DNA from: Salinarimonas sp046292825
Lineage (GTDB): Bacteria > Pseudomonadota > Alphaproteobacteria > Rhizobiales > Beijerinckiaceae
NCBI RefSeq assembly: GCF_046292825.1
Contig: NZ_JBKBQG010000006.1
Coordinates: 1 to 64,000 of the forward strand
Length of the DNA stretch: 64,000 bases
Direction of reading: 5' to 3'
Part shown: piece by piece, positions 24,930-33,348 of the stretch
Position numbering within the stretch: position 1 is the first letter of the stretch
How the letters are laid out: every line of letters starts with the position of its first letter
Program-made: the position numbers and the translations under genes
Notes under the pieces: generated by a model
Database searches by the model: none
What the model was told of the DNA's origin: nothing
The model's input: only the letters and a program-made list of their open reading frames with translations

Positions 24930-26054
24930 ATGGCCATGTTGTTGCGCACGCCGAGCGCCGATCGCCCGCACCTCGTCGCCTGCGGGGTCGAGGACGCGCT
25001 GCGCCGGCTCCTCACCGCCTTCACGATGCTCGGCGCGAACGGCGCCGGCATCCTCCAGCAGCCCGATCTCTCGCTGAAGGTGCTGCCCACCCTGCCCGAG
25101 GACCAGGCGCTGGTGCGCGGGCACGTGCGTCTCTACGCGGACGACACGAGCCTCTCCGGCGGGATCCTCGCCTGCATGCAGGCGGTGGCGACGATCGCCA
25201 ACCAGATCGTCGCCATGTGCCGGGGCCTCCTGCCCGCCGCGGCGACGCTCGACGATGCGAGCGCCGACGACGCGGCCCGCCGGCAGGCGCTCGCGCAGTT
25301 CCAGGCGGGCATCACGGAGCTGCGCCGCGTCACGACCTCGCTCGACGCCGACAGCCATTCCGCCGCGCTGCCGATCGCGGCCTGCGCGACCGCGCTCTCG
25401 GGCTTCCTCCAGAACCAGATCGCCGACGACGCGGCCCGCTTCGCCGCGGCGAAGGAGCAGGCGGCCAAGGCCGGGCCGCTCGACGCGATAGAGGCGCAGA
25501 TCGACGCCCTGCAGACGCATATCGACCAGCTCTGCGGCGAGATCGCCGCCGGCGCGACCTCGCAGATCCCGCAGGCACTGGCGTTCGGCTTCACGATCGG
25601 CAAGGCCGTCGCCACCGCGACGACCGCGGGGCCGCTCGTCGTGGCGGTGCTCTTCTCGATCAAGGACGAGGTCGGCACGGCCTCGAAGTTCGCCGACGAG
25701 ATGCGGCGCAAGAACGCCGAGCTCGACGATTACATCGCGCAATACGAGGCGCTGATCGTCTCGCAGATGGCGGTGGAGCAGGAGCTCGCCGTGCTCGCGA
25801 CGATCGCGGGGGGCAGCGCGGTGTTCCGCGACAACCTCGCCGCCGCGCGCGACGTGGTCGGCCTGCTCATGGGCGACATCCGGCTCCTGTCGAACGGGAT
25901 GCTCTACCTGTCGAGCGTCGAGACCGGGCTCGGAGCGGGCTGGTTCACGGCCCAGCTGAACGAGGCCGTCGCGGCGTGGACGGCGATCGGCGACACGGTG
26001 ACGCAGCAGCTCGCCCTCGCCCGCTCGCTCGCCGACGCGAGCGGCGAGAGCTAG
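24930..26054 (+). CDS. helical pore-forming toxin-like protein, component 3
   Basis: A 374-residue helical protein with a central hydrophobic stretch about residues 213-243 (LAFGFTIGKAVATATTAGPLV in part), flanked by polar helices (IDALQTHIDQLCGEI before; FADEMRRKNAELDDYIAQYEAL after). The C-terminal helices (AAWTAIGDTVTQQLALARSL) would close a five-helix bundle as in ClyA-superfamily toxins. No signal peptide. An AAGGAGG box overlaps the end of component 2, so translation is probably coupled. Three adjacent proteins of this shape are the pattern of tripartite toxins such as Bacillus Nhe/Hbl and the Aeromonas and Serratia AhlABC/SmhABC systems. Confidence 0.6.
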   Translation: MAMLLRTPSADRPHLVACGVEDALRRLLTAFTMLGANGAGILQQPDLSLKVLPTLPEDQALVRGHVRLYADDTSLSGGILACMQAVATIANQIVAMCRGLLPAAATLDDASADDAARRQALAQFQAGITELRRVTTSLDADSHSAALPIAACATALSGFLQNQIADDAARFAAAKEQAAKAGPLDAIEAQIDALQTHIDQLCGEIAAGATSQIPQALAFGFTIGKAVATATTAGPLVVAVLFSIKDEVGTASKFADEMRRKNAELDDYIAQYEALIVSQMAVEQELAVLATIAGGSAVFRDNLAAARDVVGLLMGDIRLLSNGMLYLSSVETGLGAGWFTAQLNEAVAAWTAIGDTVTQQLALARSLADASGES

Positions 26055-26201
26055 GCTCGAGGGGGGCCGTGCGGTGGCGGCGCCGGGCAAGCCAAGCTTC
26101 GGCTCTGCCTCGCTTTTCGGCAGCGTGAGGCGATCGCGTTTACCGAATGGTAGGACGTCTTGCGCGAATCCTCGCCGGGTCTCTCCCGCTCGGATCAGCC
26201 C

Positions 26202-27032
26202 ATGCTCTTCGCGCCGTCCCGGGCTCTCGCCCGTCTCGCCATCGTCGCCGCGGCGGCGCTCCTCGCCGTCGGCTGCTCGCTGGCGCCGGACTTCTATCCG
26301 CAGAAGGGCGACAGCGCCCCCCACCACGGCGTGCGCCGCGTGCACACGCTCCCCGTGCACGGCATCGACGTGTCGCATTGGCAGGGGCGGATCGATTGGG
26401 ACCGGGTGCGGGCGGCGGGCACGCGTTTCGCCTTCATCAAGGCGACCGAGGGCGGGCTGCATCTCGATCCGCGCTTCCACGAGAACTGGGAGGGCGCGCG
26501 TCGCGTCGGCATTCCGCGCGGCGCCTACCACTTCATCTTCTGGTGCCGCGATCCGGTCGAGCAGGCGCGCTGGTTCATCGAGAACGTGCCGAACGAGCCC
26601 GACATGCTGCCGCCCGTCCTCGACATGGAATGGAACAACCATTCGCGGCTGTGCCGCCGGCGCGTGCCGCGCGAGGAGGCGCTGGAGAAGACCCGCGTCA
26701 TCCTCGAGATGTTCCACCGCCATTACGGCCGCCTGCCGATCATCTACACGGACATCAACTTCCACCGCGACGTGCTCGAGGGCGAGCATTTCGACGCGAC
26801 CTTCTGGCTGCGCTCCGTCGCTGCCGAGCCGCACGAGCGCTACCGCGACCGGCGCTGGACCTTCTGGCAATGGACGCAGACCGGCACCGTGCCCGGCATC
26901 CGCGGCGGCGTCGACCGCAACGCCTTCTACGGCACCGAGCGCGAGTGGCGGGAATTCCTCTCGACCGATTGCGACCCCCGCGACGCCGCGCGCCTGAACG
27001 CGCTGGGATATTGTCGGACCAGGGGCTCGTGA
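26202..27032 (+). CDS. GH25 lysozyme lipoprotein
   Basis: A 276-residue muramidase of glycoside hydrolase family 25. The fold signatures are HGIDVSHWQGRIDWDRV near residue 55, FAFIKATEGG, and the catalytic PPVLDMEWN (Asp-x-Glu) near 142, with FWQWTQTGTVPGI toward the end. The N-terminus is a lipoprotein signal (ALLAVGC, Cys25 to be lipidated), so it should sit on a membrane facing the periplasm. ATG 26202 gives this signal; an upstream TTG at 26160 would add 14 residues. It lies 147 bases after the toxin-like operon in the same direction. A role in cell-wall passage or release of the toxin-like proteins is inference. Confidence 0.88.
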   Translation: MLFAPSRALARLAIVAAAALLAVGCSLAPDFYPQKGDSAPHHGVRRVHTLPVHGIDVSHWQGRIDWDRVRAAGTRFAFIKATEGGLHLDPRFHENWEGARRVGIPRGAYHFIFWCRDPVEQARWFIENVPNEPDMLPPVLDMEWNNHSRLCRRRVPREEALEKTRVILEMFHRHYGRLPIIYTDINFHRDVLEGEHFDATFWLRSVAAEPHERYRDRRWTFWQWTQTGTVPGIRGGVDRNAFYGTEREWREFLSTDCDPRDAARLNALGYCRTRGS

Positions 27033-27091
27033 GGGAGGGGCGCGGACGAGGTGCACGGATCGTCGCTCGTCCCTCGCCTTCCCCTCGACGG

Positions 27092-27128
27092 CCTCATTCC
27101 GGGCTCGCTTCGCGCCCCGGAATGACGG
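27092..27128. repeat. short hairpin repeat, family D copy 2
   Basis: CTCATTCCGGG and CCCGGAATGAC pair around CTCGCTTCGCG, nearly identical to the hairpin at 11072. It follows the lysozyme gene and may end its transcript. The rest of this 376-base gap holds a 12-bp palindrome (27183-27194, CGCGGTACCGCG), an AT-rich patch near 27215-27262 and the sigma-54 promoter of urtA. Confidence 0.72.
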
Positions 27129-27331
27129 ACAGGTGACCATTCTGCGACCCAGAGGAGAAGCAGCGCGGCGGCGCTGCGTTATCGCGGTACCGCGGCAGCT
27201 CATCCGCACGAATACTTAGGATCGTTCATTCTACTTTCGTATAGAAGCACGTTTTCAGGGCAATCGCCGATGACGCGATCCGTCCTTGCCTAAAAATCGC
27301 GCCGCGAATGCCGTCGGCCCCCGGCAAATTC

Positions 27332-27347
27332 TGGCCTCGCTCTTGCA
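27332..27347 (+). promoter_or_regulatory. candidate sigma-54 promoter of urtA
   Basis: TGGCCTCGCTCTTGCA has the -24 GG and -12 GC exactly 12 bases apart, with TTGCA complete; the consensus is TGGCAC-N5-TTGCA. Transcription would start near 27358, about 50 bases before the urtA ATG. Sigma-54 control with NtrC is expected for a nitrogen-scavenging urea transporter. No clear NtrC site was identified upstream. Confidence 0.6.
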
Positions 27348-27408
27348 GACACGTCCCCGGTTGCGCCGTCGACGAAAGCGGCGCGTGTCGAGGGAAGGGG
27401 CAGAAGAC

Positions 27409-28698
27409 ATGGATTTCACGCGACGCAACGTTCTCGGGCTCGGCGCCCTCCTCGCCGGCACGGCCGCCTTCGGCCGCGTGCCCGCCTTCGCGAGCAGCGA
27501 GCCGATCAAGGTCGGCATCCTGCACTCGCTCTCGGGCACGATGGCGATCTCGGAGACGACGCTGAAGGACGTCATGCTGATGCTGATCGAGGAGCAGAAC
27601 AAGGCCGGCGGGCTCCTCGGGCGGCCGCTCGAGGCGGTCGTCGTCGACCCGGCCTCGGATTGGCCGCTCTTCGCCGAGAAGGCTCGCGAGCTGATCACGG
27701 GTGGTTGCGCCGCCGTGTTCGGCTGCTGGACCTCCGTGTCGCGCAAGGCGGTGCTCCCGGTCTTCGAGGAGCTGAACTCGATCCTGTTCTACCCCGTCCA
27801 GTACGAAGGCGAGGAGAGCTCGCGCAACGTCTTCTACACGGGCGCCGCGCCCAACCAGCAGGCGATCCCCGCCGTCGATTATCTGATGAACGAGGAAGGC
27901 GTCGAGCGCTGGGTGCTCGCCGGCACCGACTACGTCTATCCGCGCACCACGAACCGCATCCTCGAGGCCTATCTCAAGGCCAAGGGCGTGGCGGAAGAAG
28001 ACATCATGATCAACTACACGCCCTTCGGTCATTCCGATTGGCAGACGATCGTGTCCGACATCCGCGCCTTCGGCTCGGCCGGCAAGAAGACCGCCGTCGT
28101 CTCGACCATCAACGGCGACGCGAACGTGCCCTTCTACCGCGAGCTCGGCAACCAGGGCGTCCGCGCGACCGACATCCCCGTCGTCGCCTTCTCGGTCGGC
28201 GAGGAGGAGCTCGCGGGCATCGACACGACGCCCCTCGTCGGCCATCTCGCCGCGTGGAACTACTTCATGTCGGTCGACACGCCCGAGAACGCCGCCTTCA
28301 TCGAGAAGTGGCACGCCTTCATCGGCGACCCGAAGCGCGTCACGAACGACCCGATGGAGGCCCATTACATCGGCTTCAACATGTGGCTCAAGGCGGTGGA
28401 GAAGGCCGGCACCACCGATCCCGACGCGGTCATCGACGCGATGATCGGCGTCGCCGTGCCGAACCTGACGGGCGGCTTCTCGGCGATGATGCCGAACCAC
28501 CACATCACCAAGCCCGTGCTGATCGGCGAGATTCAGGGCGACGGGCAATTCGACGTCGTCTGGCAGACGGCGGGCCTCGTGCCGGGCGACGCCTGGTCGG
28601 ATTATCTCGAGGGCTCGAAGGACCTGATGTCGGATTGGCAGGCCCCGATGTCGTGCGGCAACTTCAACGTCGCCACCGGCAGCTGCGGCGGCTCGTGA
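27409..28698 (+). CDS. urtA: urea ABC transporter substrate-binding protein
   Basis: A 429-residue periplasmic binding protein of the urea type. The N-terminus has a Tat-like signal (TRRNVLGLGALLAG). Family-specific stretches are KVGILHSLSGTMAISETTLKD, GCWTSVSRKAVLPVFEE with LFYPVQYEGEE after it, and TDYVYPRTTN. It delivers urea to the UrtBC channel. ATG 27409 starts the signal peptide. A family B repeat separates it from urtB. Confidence 0.95.
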   Translation: MDFTRRNVLGLGALLAGTAAFGRVPAFASSEPIKVGILHSLSGTMAISETTLKDVMLMLIEEQNKAGGLLGRPLEAVVVDPASDWPLFAEKARELITGGCAAVFGCWTSVSRKAVLPVFEELNSILFYPVQYEGEESSRNVFYTGAAPNQQAIPAVDYLMNEEGVERWVLAGTDYVYPRTTNRILEAYLKAKGVAEEDIMINYTPFGHSDWQTIVSDIRAFGSAGKKTAVVSTINGDANVPFYRELGNQGVRATDIPVVAFSVGEEELAGIDTTPLVGHLAAWNYFMSVDTPENAAFIEKWHAFIGDPKRVTNDPMEAHYIGFNMWLKAVEKAGTTDPDAVIDAMIGVAVPNLTGGFSAMMPNHHITKPVLIGEIQGDGQFDVVWQTAGLVPGDAWSDYLEGSKDLMSDWQAPMSCGNFNVATGSCGGS

Positions 28699-28741
28699 GG
28701 GCCGACCGGGACGAAGCACCCGAAGCGCGCCGCCTCAGGGT

Positions 28742-28922
28742 TGTCATCCCGGACGCCGAAGGCGATCCGGGACCCATACGCCCGACGTTTCAGTCGCAGC
28801 CTATAGGCTGCGTTTCGCCGACGGCCGAAGCTGCTCCACCGTAGCGACGCGAGCGCGCATGCGCGCTCGGACGATCGTCGGAGCGTATGGGTCCCGGGTC
28901 CGCTTCGCGGCCCGGGATGACA
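28742..28922. repeat. palindromic mosaic repeat, family B copy 4
   Basis: The arms are swapped compared with copies 1-3: CGGACGCCGAAGGCGATCCG at the left and CGGGTCCGCTTCGCGGCCCG at the right, that is, the element is inverted. Inner GCAGCCTATAGGCTGC and GCGCGCATGCGCGC are conserved. It lies between urtA and urtB, inside an operon, and could set mRNA levels between the binding protein and the channel genes. Confidence 0.87.
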
Positions 28923-28958
28923 GCCTGAGGATGATCTTCACGCCGAACAGAGGACCGC

Positions 28959-30590
28959 ATGGCCTTGCAGATCGCCCGTCTCATCCGGCTCGTCGCGCTG
29001 AGCGTCGCGCTCGCAATGGGCGCGCTCGCCGCGACGGCGCCCGGCGCGCCCGCGCGCGCCTCCGCCGACATCGAGGCGATCCTGTCGGGCTTCGCCGCCG
29101 ACCAGTTCCCGCGCACCATCGCGTCGGTCCAGGCGCTCGCGGCCTCCGGTCATCCGCAGGCCGAGGCGATCCTCGAGGCGCTCGCCGACGGGCGCCTCGT
29201 GACCCGGCGCGCGGGGGGCGGCGTGCTCTTCGTCGACCGCGCGGGCGCCCATTTCGACGCCGCGACGGGCGAGCCGGTCGCCGAACCCGGCGCCACCGCC
29301 CGCGTGCGGGTCAACAACGGCGTGCGCCGCGCGATCGACGCCGCGCTGGGCAGCCTCACCCTGATGTCGCCCGATCCGCGCCGGCGCCTCGACGCCGCGC
29401 AAGCGGCCTTGCGCTCCCTCGACATCGAAAAGCGCGAGGCGCTCGCCGAGGCCCGCGCGGCGGAGACCGACGCCCGCGTCGCCCGCGCGCAGGAGGTCGC
29501 GATGGACGCGCTCGCCCTCTTCGATCCGCGCGAGGACGCGGCCTCCCGCATCGCCGCGATCGAGCGGATCGCCGGGCGCGCCAACGCGGAGGCGCGCACC
29601 ATCCTCTCGCGCCTGCCGGCCGACGCGCCCGACGAGGTGCGCGAGGCCGCCCGCGACGGGCTCGCGACGATCGAGCGGCGGCTCGCGGTGGTCGCGCAGG
29701 TCCAGAACGTCTTCTTCGGCCTCTCGCTCGGCTCGGTCCTGCTGCTCGCCGCCATCGGGCTCGCCGTCACCTTCGGCGTGATGGGGGTGATCAACATGGC
29801 GCATGGCGAGATGGTGATGATCGGCGCCTACGCCACCTTCGTCGTGCAGCAGGCGATCCGCACCTTCGCGCCGGGCCTGCTCGACGCCTCGCTCCTGATC
29901 GCGCTGCCCGTCGCCTTCCTCACGGCGGGGCTCGTCGGCATCGCCATCGAGCGCCTCGTCATCCGCCACCTCTACGGACGCCCGCTCGAGACCCTTCTCG
30001 CGACCTGGGGCGTCTCGCTCGTGCTGCAGCAGGCGGTGCGCTCGATCTTCGGGCCGACCAATCGCGAGGTCGTCAACCCCTCCTTCATGTCGGGCTCGGT
30101 CGAAGTGATGGGCATCGCGCTCACCTGGAGCCGGGTGTGGATCGTCGCCTTCGCGCTCGTCGTGTTCCTCGCGCTCCTTCTCGCGATGAAGCTGACGCCC
30201 TTCGGCCTGCGCATGCGCGCCGTCGTCCAGAACCGGCGCATGGCCGCCTCGATGGGCATCCGCACGCCGGCGATCGACGCGCTCACCTTCGGGCTCGGCT
30301 CCGGCATCGCCGGGATCGCGGGCGTGGCGCTCTCGCAGATCGACAACATCTCGCCCAATCTCGGCCAGTCCTACATCATCGACAGCTTCCTCGTCGTCGT
30401 CTTCGGCGGGGTTGGGAGCCTGTGGGGCGCCTTCGTCGCGGCCTTCTCGCTCGGCGTCGCCAACAAGCTGATCGAGCCGATGGCGGGCGCCGTGCTCGCC
30501 AAGATCCTGGTGCTCGTCGCCATCATCCTGTTCATCCAGAAGCGGCCGCGGGGGCTCTTCGCCCTCAAGGGCCGCGCGGTCGAGAGCTGA
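28959..30590 (+). CDS. urtB: urea ABC transporter permease UrtB
   Basis: A 543-residue branched-chain-type permease (LivH family). As usual for UrtB, there is an N-terminal signal peptide and a periplasmic region of about 240 residues before the membrane domain (SLGSVLLLAAIGLAVTFGVMGVINMAHGE). The long N-terminal part separates UrtB from ordinary LivH proteins. The ATG at 28959 opens the signal sequence. The gene is followed 10 bases later by urtC. Confidence 0.95.
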   Translation: MALQIARLIRLVALSVALAMGALAATAPGAPARASADIEAILSGFAADQFPRTIASVQALAASGHPQAEAILEALADGRLVTRRAGGGVLFVDRAGAHFDAATGEPVAEPGATARVRVNNGVRRAIDAALGSLTLMSPDPRRRLDAAQAALRSLDIEKREALAEARAAETDARVARAQEVAMDALALFDPREDAASRIAAIERIAGRANAEARTILSRLPADAPDEVREAARDGLATIERRLAVVAQVQNVFFGLSLGSVLLLAAIGLAVTFGVMGVINMAHGEMVMIGAYATFVVQQAIRTFAPGLLDASLLIALPVAFLTAGLVGIAIERLVIRHLYGRPLETLLATWGVSLVLQQAVRSIFGPTNREVVNPSFMSGSVEVMGIALTWSRVWIVAFALVVFLALLLAMKLTPFGLRMRAVVQNRRMAASMGIRTPAIDALTFGLGSGIAGIAGVALSQIDNISPNLGQSYIIDSFLVVVFGGVGSLWGAFVAAFSLGVANKLIEPMAGAVLAKILVLVAIILFIQKRPRGLFALKGRAVES

Positions 30591-30600
30591 GGCGGCACCG

Positions 30601-31770
30601 ATGCGACACACGCCTTTCGTCATGCGCCTGATGGCCCCGCACATCGCGCCCGCGGTGCTCATCCTCGTCGCGGTCGCGGCGCTCGTGCCGATCGCGAACC
30701 TCGCCTTCCCGCCCGGCCACGCGCTGCACGTGCCGAACCACGTCGTGGTCCTCATGGGCAAATGGCTGACCTACGCCCTGCTCGCCGTCGCGCTCGACCT
30801 CGTCTGGGGCTATTGCGGCATCCTCTCGCTCGGCCACGGCGCCTTCTTCGCGCTCGGCGGCTACGCGATGGGCATGCATCTGATGCGCGAGATCGGCCCG
30901 CGCGGGGTCTACGGCAACCCCGTCCTGCCCGATTTCATGGTCTTCCTGAACTGGACCGAGCTGCCGATCGCCTGGTGGGGCTTCGACGTCTTCGCCTATG
31001 CCGCCTTCATGGCGCTCTTCGTGCCGGGCGCGCTCGCCTTCGTGTTCGGATGGCTCGCCTTCCGCTCGCGGGTGACGGGGGTCTATCTCTCGATCATCAC
31101 GCAGGCGGGCACCTACGCGCTGATGCTCGCATTCTTCCGCAACGACATGGGGTTCGGCGGCAATAACGGGCTCACCGATTTCAAGGACGTGCTCGGCTTC
31201 TCGCTGCAGGCGCCGCAGACGCGCGCGACCCTGTTCGCGCTCTCCGCGCTCGCGCTCGCGGGCGGGCTCCTGCTGGCGCAGGCGATCGTCACCTCGAAGC
31301 TCGGCCTCGTGCTCGTCGCGATCCGGGACGCCGAGGCGCGCACGCGCTTCCTCGGCTACCGGGTCGAGCGCTTCAAATTGTTCGTCTTCACCGTCTCGGC
31401 GATGATGGCGGGGCTCGCGGGCGCGCTCTACGTGCCGCAGGTCGGCATCATCAACCCGTCCGAATTCGCTCCCGCGAACTCGATCGAGGCGGTGATCTGG
31501 GTCGCGGTCGGCGGGCGCGGCACCTTGTCCGGCGCGGCGCTCGGCGCGATCGTCGTCAACGCGCTCAAGAGCTTCCTCACGGGCGCCTATCCCGAGATCT
31601 GGCTGTTCGTGCTGGGGGGCATCTTCATCGCGGTGACGCTCTTCCTGCCCAAGGGGATCCTCGGCGCCTTCGCGGCTCTGCGCGCGCGGCTCGCCGGCTT
31701 GCACGGCAGAGGCTTCGGCAAGGGGCGCGGCGAGAAGGCGCCCGCGCCGCGCCCGGCCGCGGCGGAATGA
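30601..31770 (+). CDS. urtC: urea ABC transporter permease UrtC
   Basis: A 389-residue LivM-type permease, partner of UrtB. Family signatures are DLVWGYCGILSLGHGAFFALGGYAMGMHLM (in part) near residues 64-90 and IRDAEARTRFLGYRVERFK near 240. About ten hydrophobic segments are visible. The stop codon overlaps an in-frame ATG that could start urtD. Confidence 0.95.
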   Translation: MRHTPFVMRLMAPHIAPAVLILVAVAALVPIANLAFPPGHALHVPNHVVVLMGKWLTYALLAVALDLVWGYCGILSLGHGAFFALGGYAMGMHLMREIGPRGVYGNPVLPDFMVFLNWTELPIAWWGFDVFAYAAFMALFVPGALAFVFGWLAFRSRVTGVYLSIITQAGTYALMLAFFRNDMGFGGNNGLTDFKDVLGFSLQAPQTRATLFALSALALAGGLLLAQAIVTSKLGLVLVAIRDAEARTRFLGYRVERFKLFVFTVSAMMAGLAGALYVPQVGIINPSEFAPANSIEAVIWVAVGGRGTLSGAALGAIVVNALKSFLTGAYPEIWLFVLGGIFIAVTLFLPKGILGAFAALRARLAGLHGRGFGKGRGEKAPAPRPAAAE

Positions 31771-31784
31771 GGGAGGCTCTCGCC

Positions 31785-32597
31785 ATGGACACGCTCGCCA
31801 CCCCCCTCCCCGCCCCCGCGGAGACCCCTGATCCGCCGCGCGCGCCCGACACCCGCGCCACCCCGGCCCTCCTCTATCTCGACGCGGTGAGCGTCTCCTT
31901 CGACGGCTTTCGCGCGCTCAACTCCCTCTCGCTCGTGATCGAGCCCGGCGAGATGCGCGCGATCATCGGGCCGAACGGCGCCGGCAAGACCACGATGATG
32001 GACGTCGTCACCGGCAAGACGAAGCCGGACACGGGCGAGATCGTCTTCTCCGGCACGCACGACCTCACCCGCCTCGACGAGGCGGCGATCGCGTCGCTCG
32101 GCATCGGCCGCAAGTTCCAGAAGCCGACCGTCTTCGAGAAGGTGTCGGTGGAGGACAATCTCGCCCTCGCGCTCGCGGGCCGGCGCGGCGTCATCGCCAC
32201 CCTCCTGCACCGCGCGAGCGGGGCCGAGCGCGCGCGCATCGACGAGATCCTCGAGATCGTCAAGCTCGGCGAGCGCCGTCGCGAGGCGGCCGGCGCCCTC
32301 TCGCACGGGCAGAAGCAATGGCTGGAGATCGGGATGCTGCTCGCGCAGGACCCCGCCCTCCTCCTCGTCGACGAGCCCGTCGCCGGCATGACCGACGCGG
32401 AGACGGAGGAGACGGCCGATCTCCTGCGCCGCATCAACGCGGACCATTCGGTGATCGTCGTCGAGCACGACATGAGCTTCGTGCGCGCGCTCGGGGTAAA
32501 GGTGAGCGTTCTGCACGAGGGCTCGGTGCTGGCGGAGGGGTCGATCGACCATGTCAGCGCCGATCCGCGCGTGATCGAAGTCTATCTGGGGCGGTGA
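31785..32597 (+). CDS. urtD: urea ABC transporter ATPase UrtD
   Basis: A 270-residue LivG-type ATPase. Walker A is GPNGAGKTT, the signature region LSHGQKQWLEIGMLLAQ, Walker B LLLVDEPVAGM. The start at ATG 31785 is preferred because GGGAGG lies seven bases before it; ATG 31767, overlapping the urtC stop, would add six residues. It is the fourth gene of the urt operon. Confidence 0.95.
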   Translation: MDTLATPLPAPAETPDPPRAPDTRATPALLYLDAVSVSFDGFRALNSLSLVIEPGEMRAIIGPNGAGKTTMMDVVTGKTKPDTGEIVFSGTHDLTRLDEAAIASLGIGRKFQKPTVFEKVSVEDNLALALAGRRGVIATLLHRASGAERARIDEILEIVKLGERRREAAGALSHGQKQWLEIGMLLAQDPALLLVDEPVAGMTDAETEETADLLRRINADHSVIVVEHDMSFVRALGVKVSVLHEGSVLAEGSIDHVSADPRVIEVYLGR

Positions 32598-32601
32598 GGC
32601 G

Positions 32602-33300
32602 ATGCTGAACGCGAGCGGGATCGACCTGCATTACGGCGCGGCCCAGGCCCTGCGCGGCGTCGGCGTCACCGCCACGCGCGGGCGCGTCACCTGCGTCATG
32701 GGGCGGAACGGGGTCGGCAAGACCTCGCTCATGCGCGCGCTCGTCGGCCAGGTGCCGGTCTCGGCCGGCAGCGTCGTCTGGGACGGGCGGGACGTCACCC
32801 GGCTCGCACCCTACGAGCGCGCGCGGCTCGGCCTCGCCTACGTGCCGCAGGGGCGCGAGATCTTCCCGCTCCTCACCGTCGAGGAGAACCTGCGCACCGG
32901 CTTCGCGGCCCTGCCGAAGGGCGTGGCGAGGATCGTCCCGAGCGAGGTCTTCACGCTGTTCCCGGTGCTGAAATCCATGCTCGGCCGGCGCGGCGGCGAT
33001 CTCTCGGGCGGGCAGCAGCAGCAGCTCGCGATCGCCCGCGCCCTCGTCGCCCGCCCGCAGCTCCTCGTCCTCGACGAGCCGACGGAAGGCATCCAGCCCT
33101 CGATCATCGCCGATATCGGCCGCGCGATCACCTATCTGCGGGACGCCGGCGACATGGCGATCGTGCTCGTCGAGCAATATTTCGACTTCGCCGCCGCCCT
33201 GGCCGACGAGATCGTGGTGATGGACCGCGGCGAGGTGGTGCTCGCCGGCCCCGCCGCCCAGCTCGACCGGGACGAGGTGCGCCGGAAGGTGATGGTGTAG
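32602..33300 (+). CDS. urtE: urea ABC transporter ATPase UrtE
   Basis: A 232-residue LivF-type ATPase. Walker A GRNGVGKTSLMRAL, signature LSGGQQQQLAIARALVARPQ, Walker B LLVLDEPTEGIQPSI. It starts four bases after urtD. The operon ends here; no urease genes follow within the window, so urea would be split by enzymes encoded elsewhere. Confidence 0.95.
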   Translation: MLNASGIDLHYGAAQALRGVGVTATRGRVTCVMGRNGVGKTSLMRALVGQVPVSAGSVVWDGRDVTRLAPYERARLGLAYVPQGREIFPLLTVEENLRTGFAALPKGVARIVPSEVFTLFPVLKSMLGRRGGDLSGGQQQQLAIARALVARPQLLVLDEPTEGIQPSIIADIGRAITYLRDAGDMAIVLVEQYFDFAAALADEIVVMDRGEVVLAGPAAQLDRDEVRRKVMV

Positions 33301-33348
33301 CGCTCCGGCAGTTCGATACGATCCCTGAGGATTGCGCCGTGCGCGCCA

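Noticed and set aside
22750..27032. Phage lysis cassette (helical membrane proteins plus lysozyme)
   Set aside because: The first three proteins are far longer than holins, the lysozyme is a lipoprotein, and no phage structural, integrase or terminase gene is in the window.
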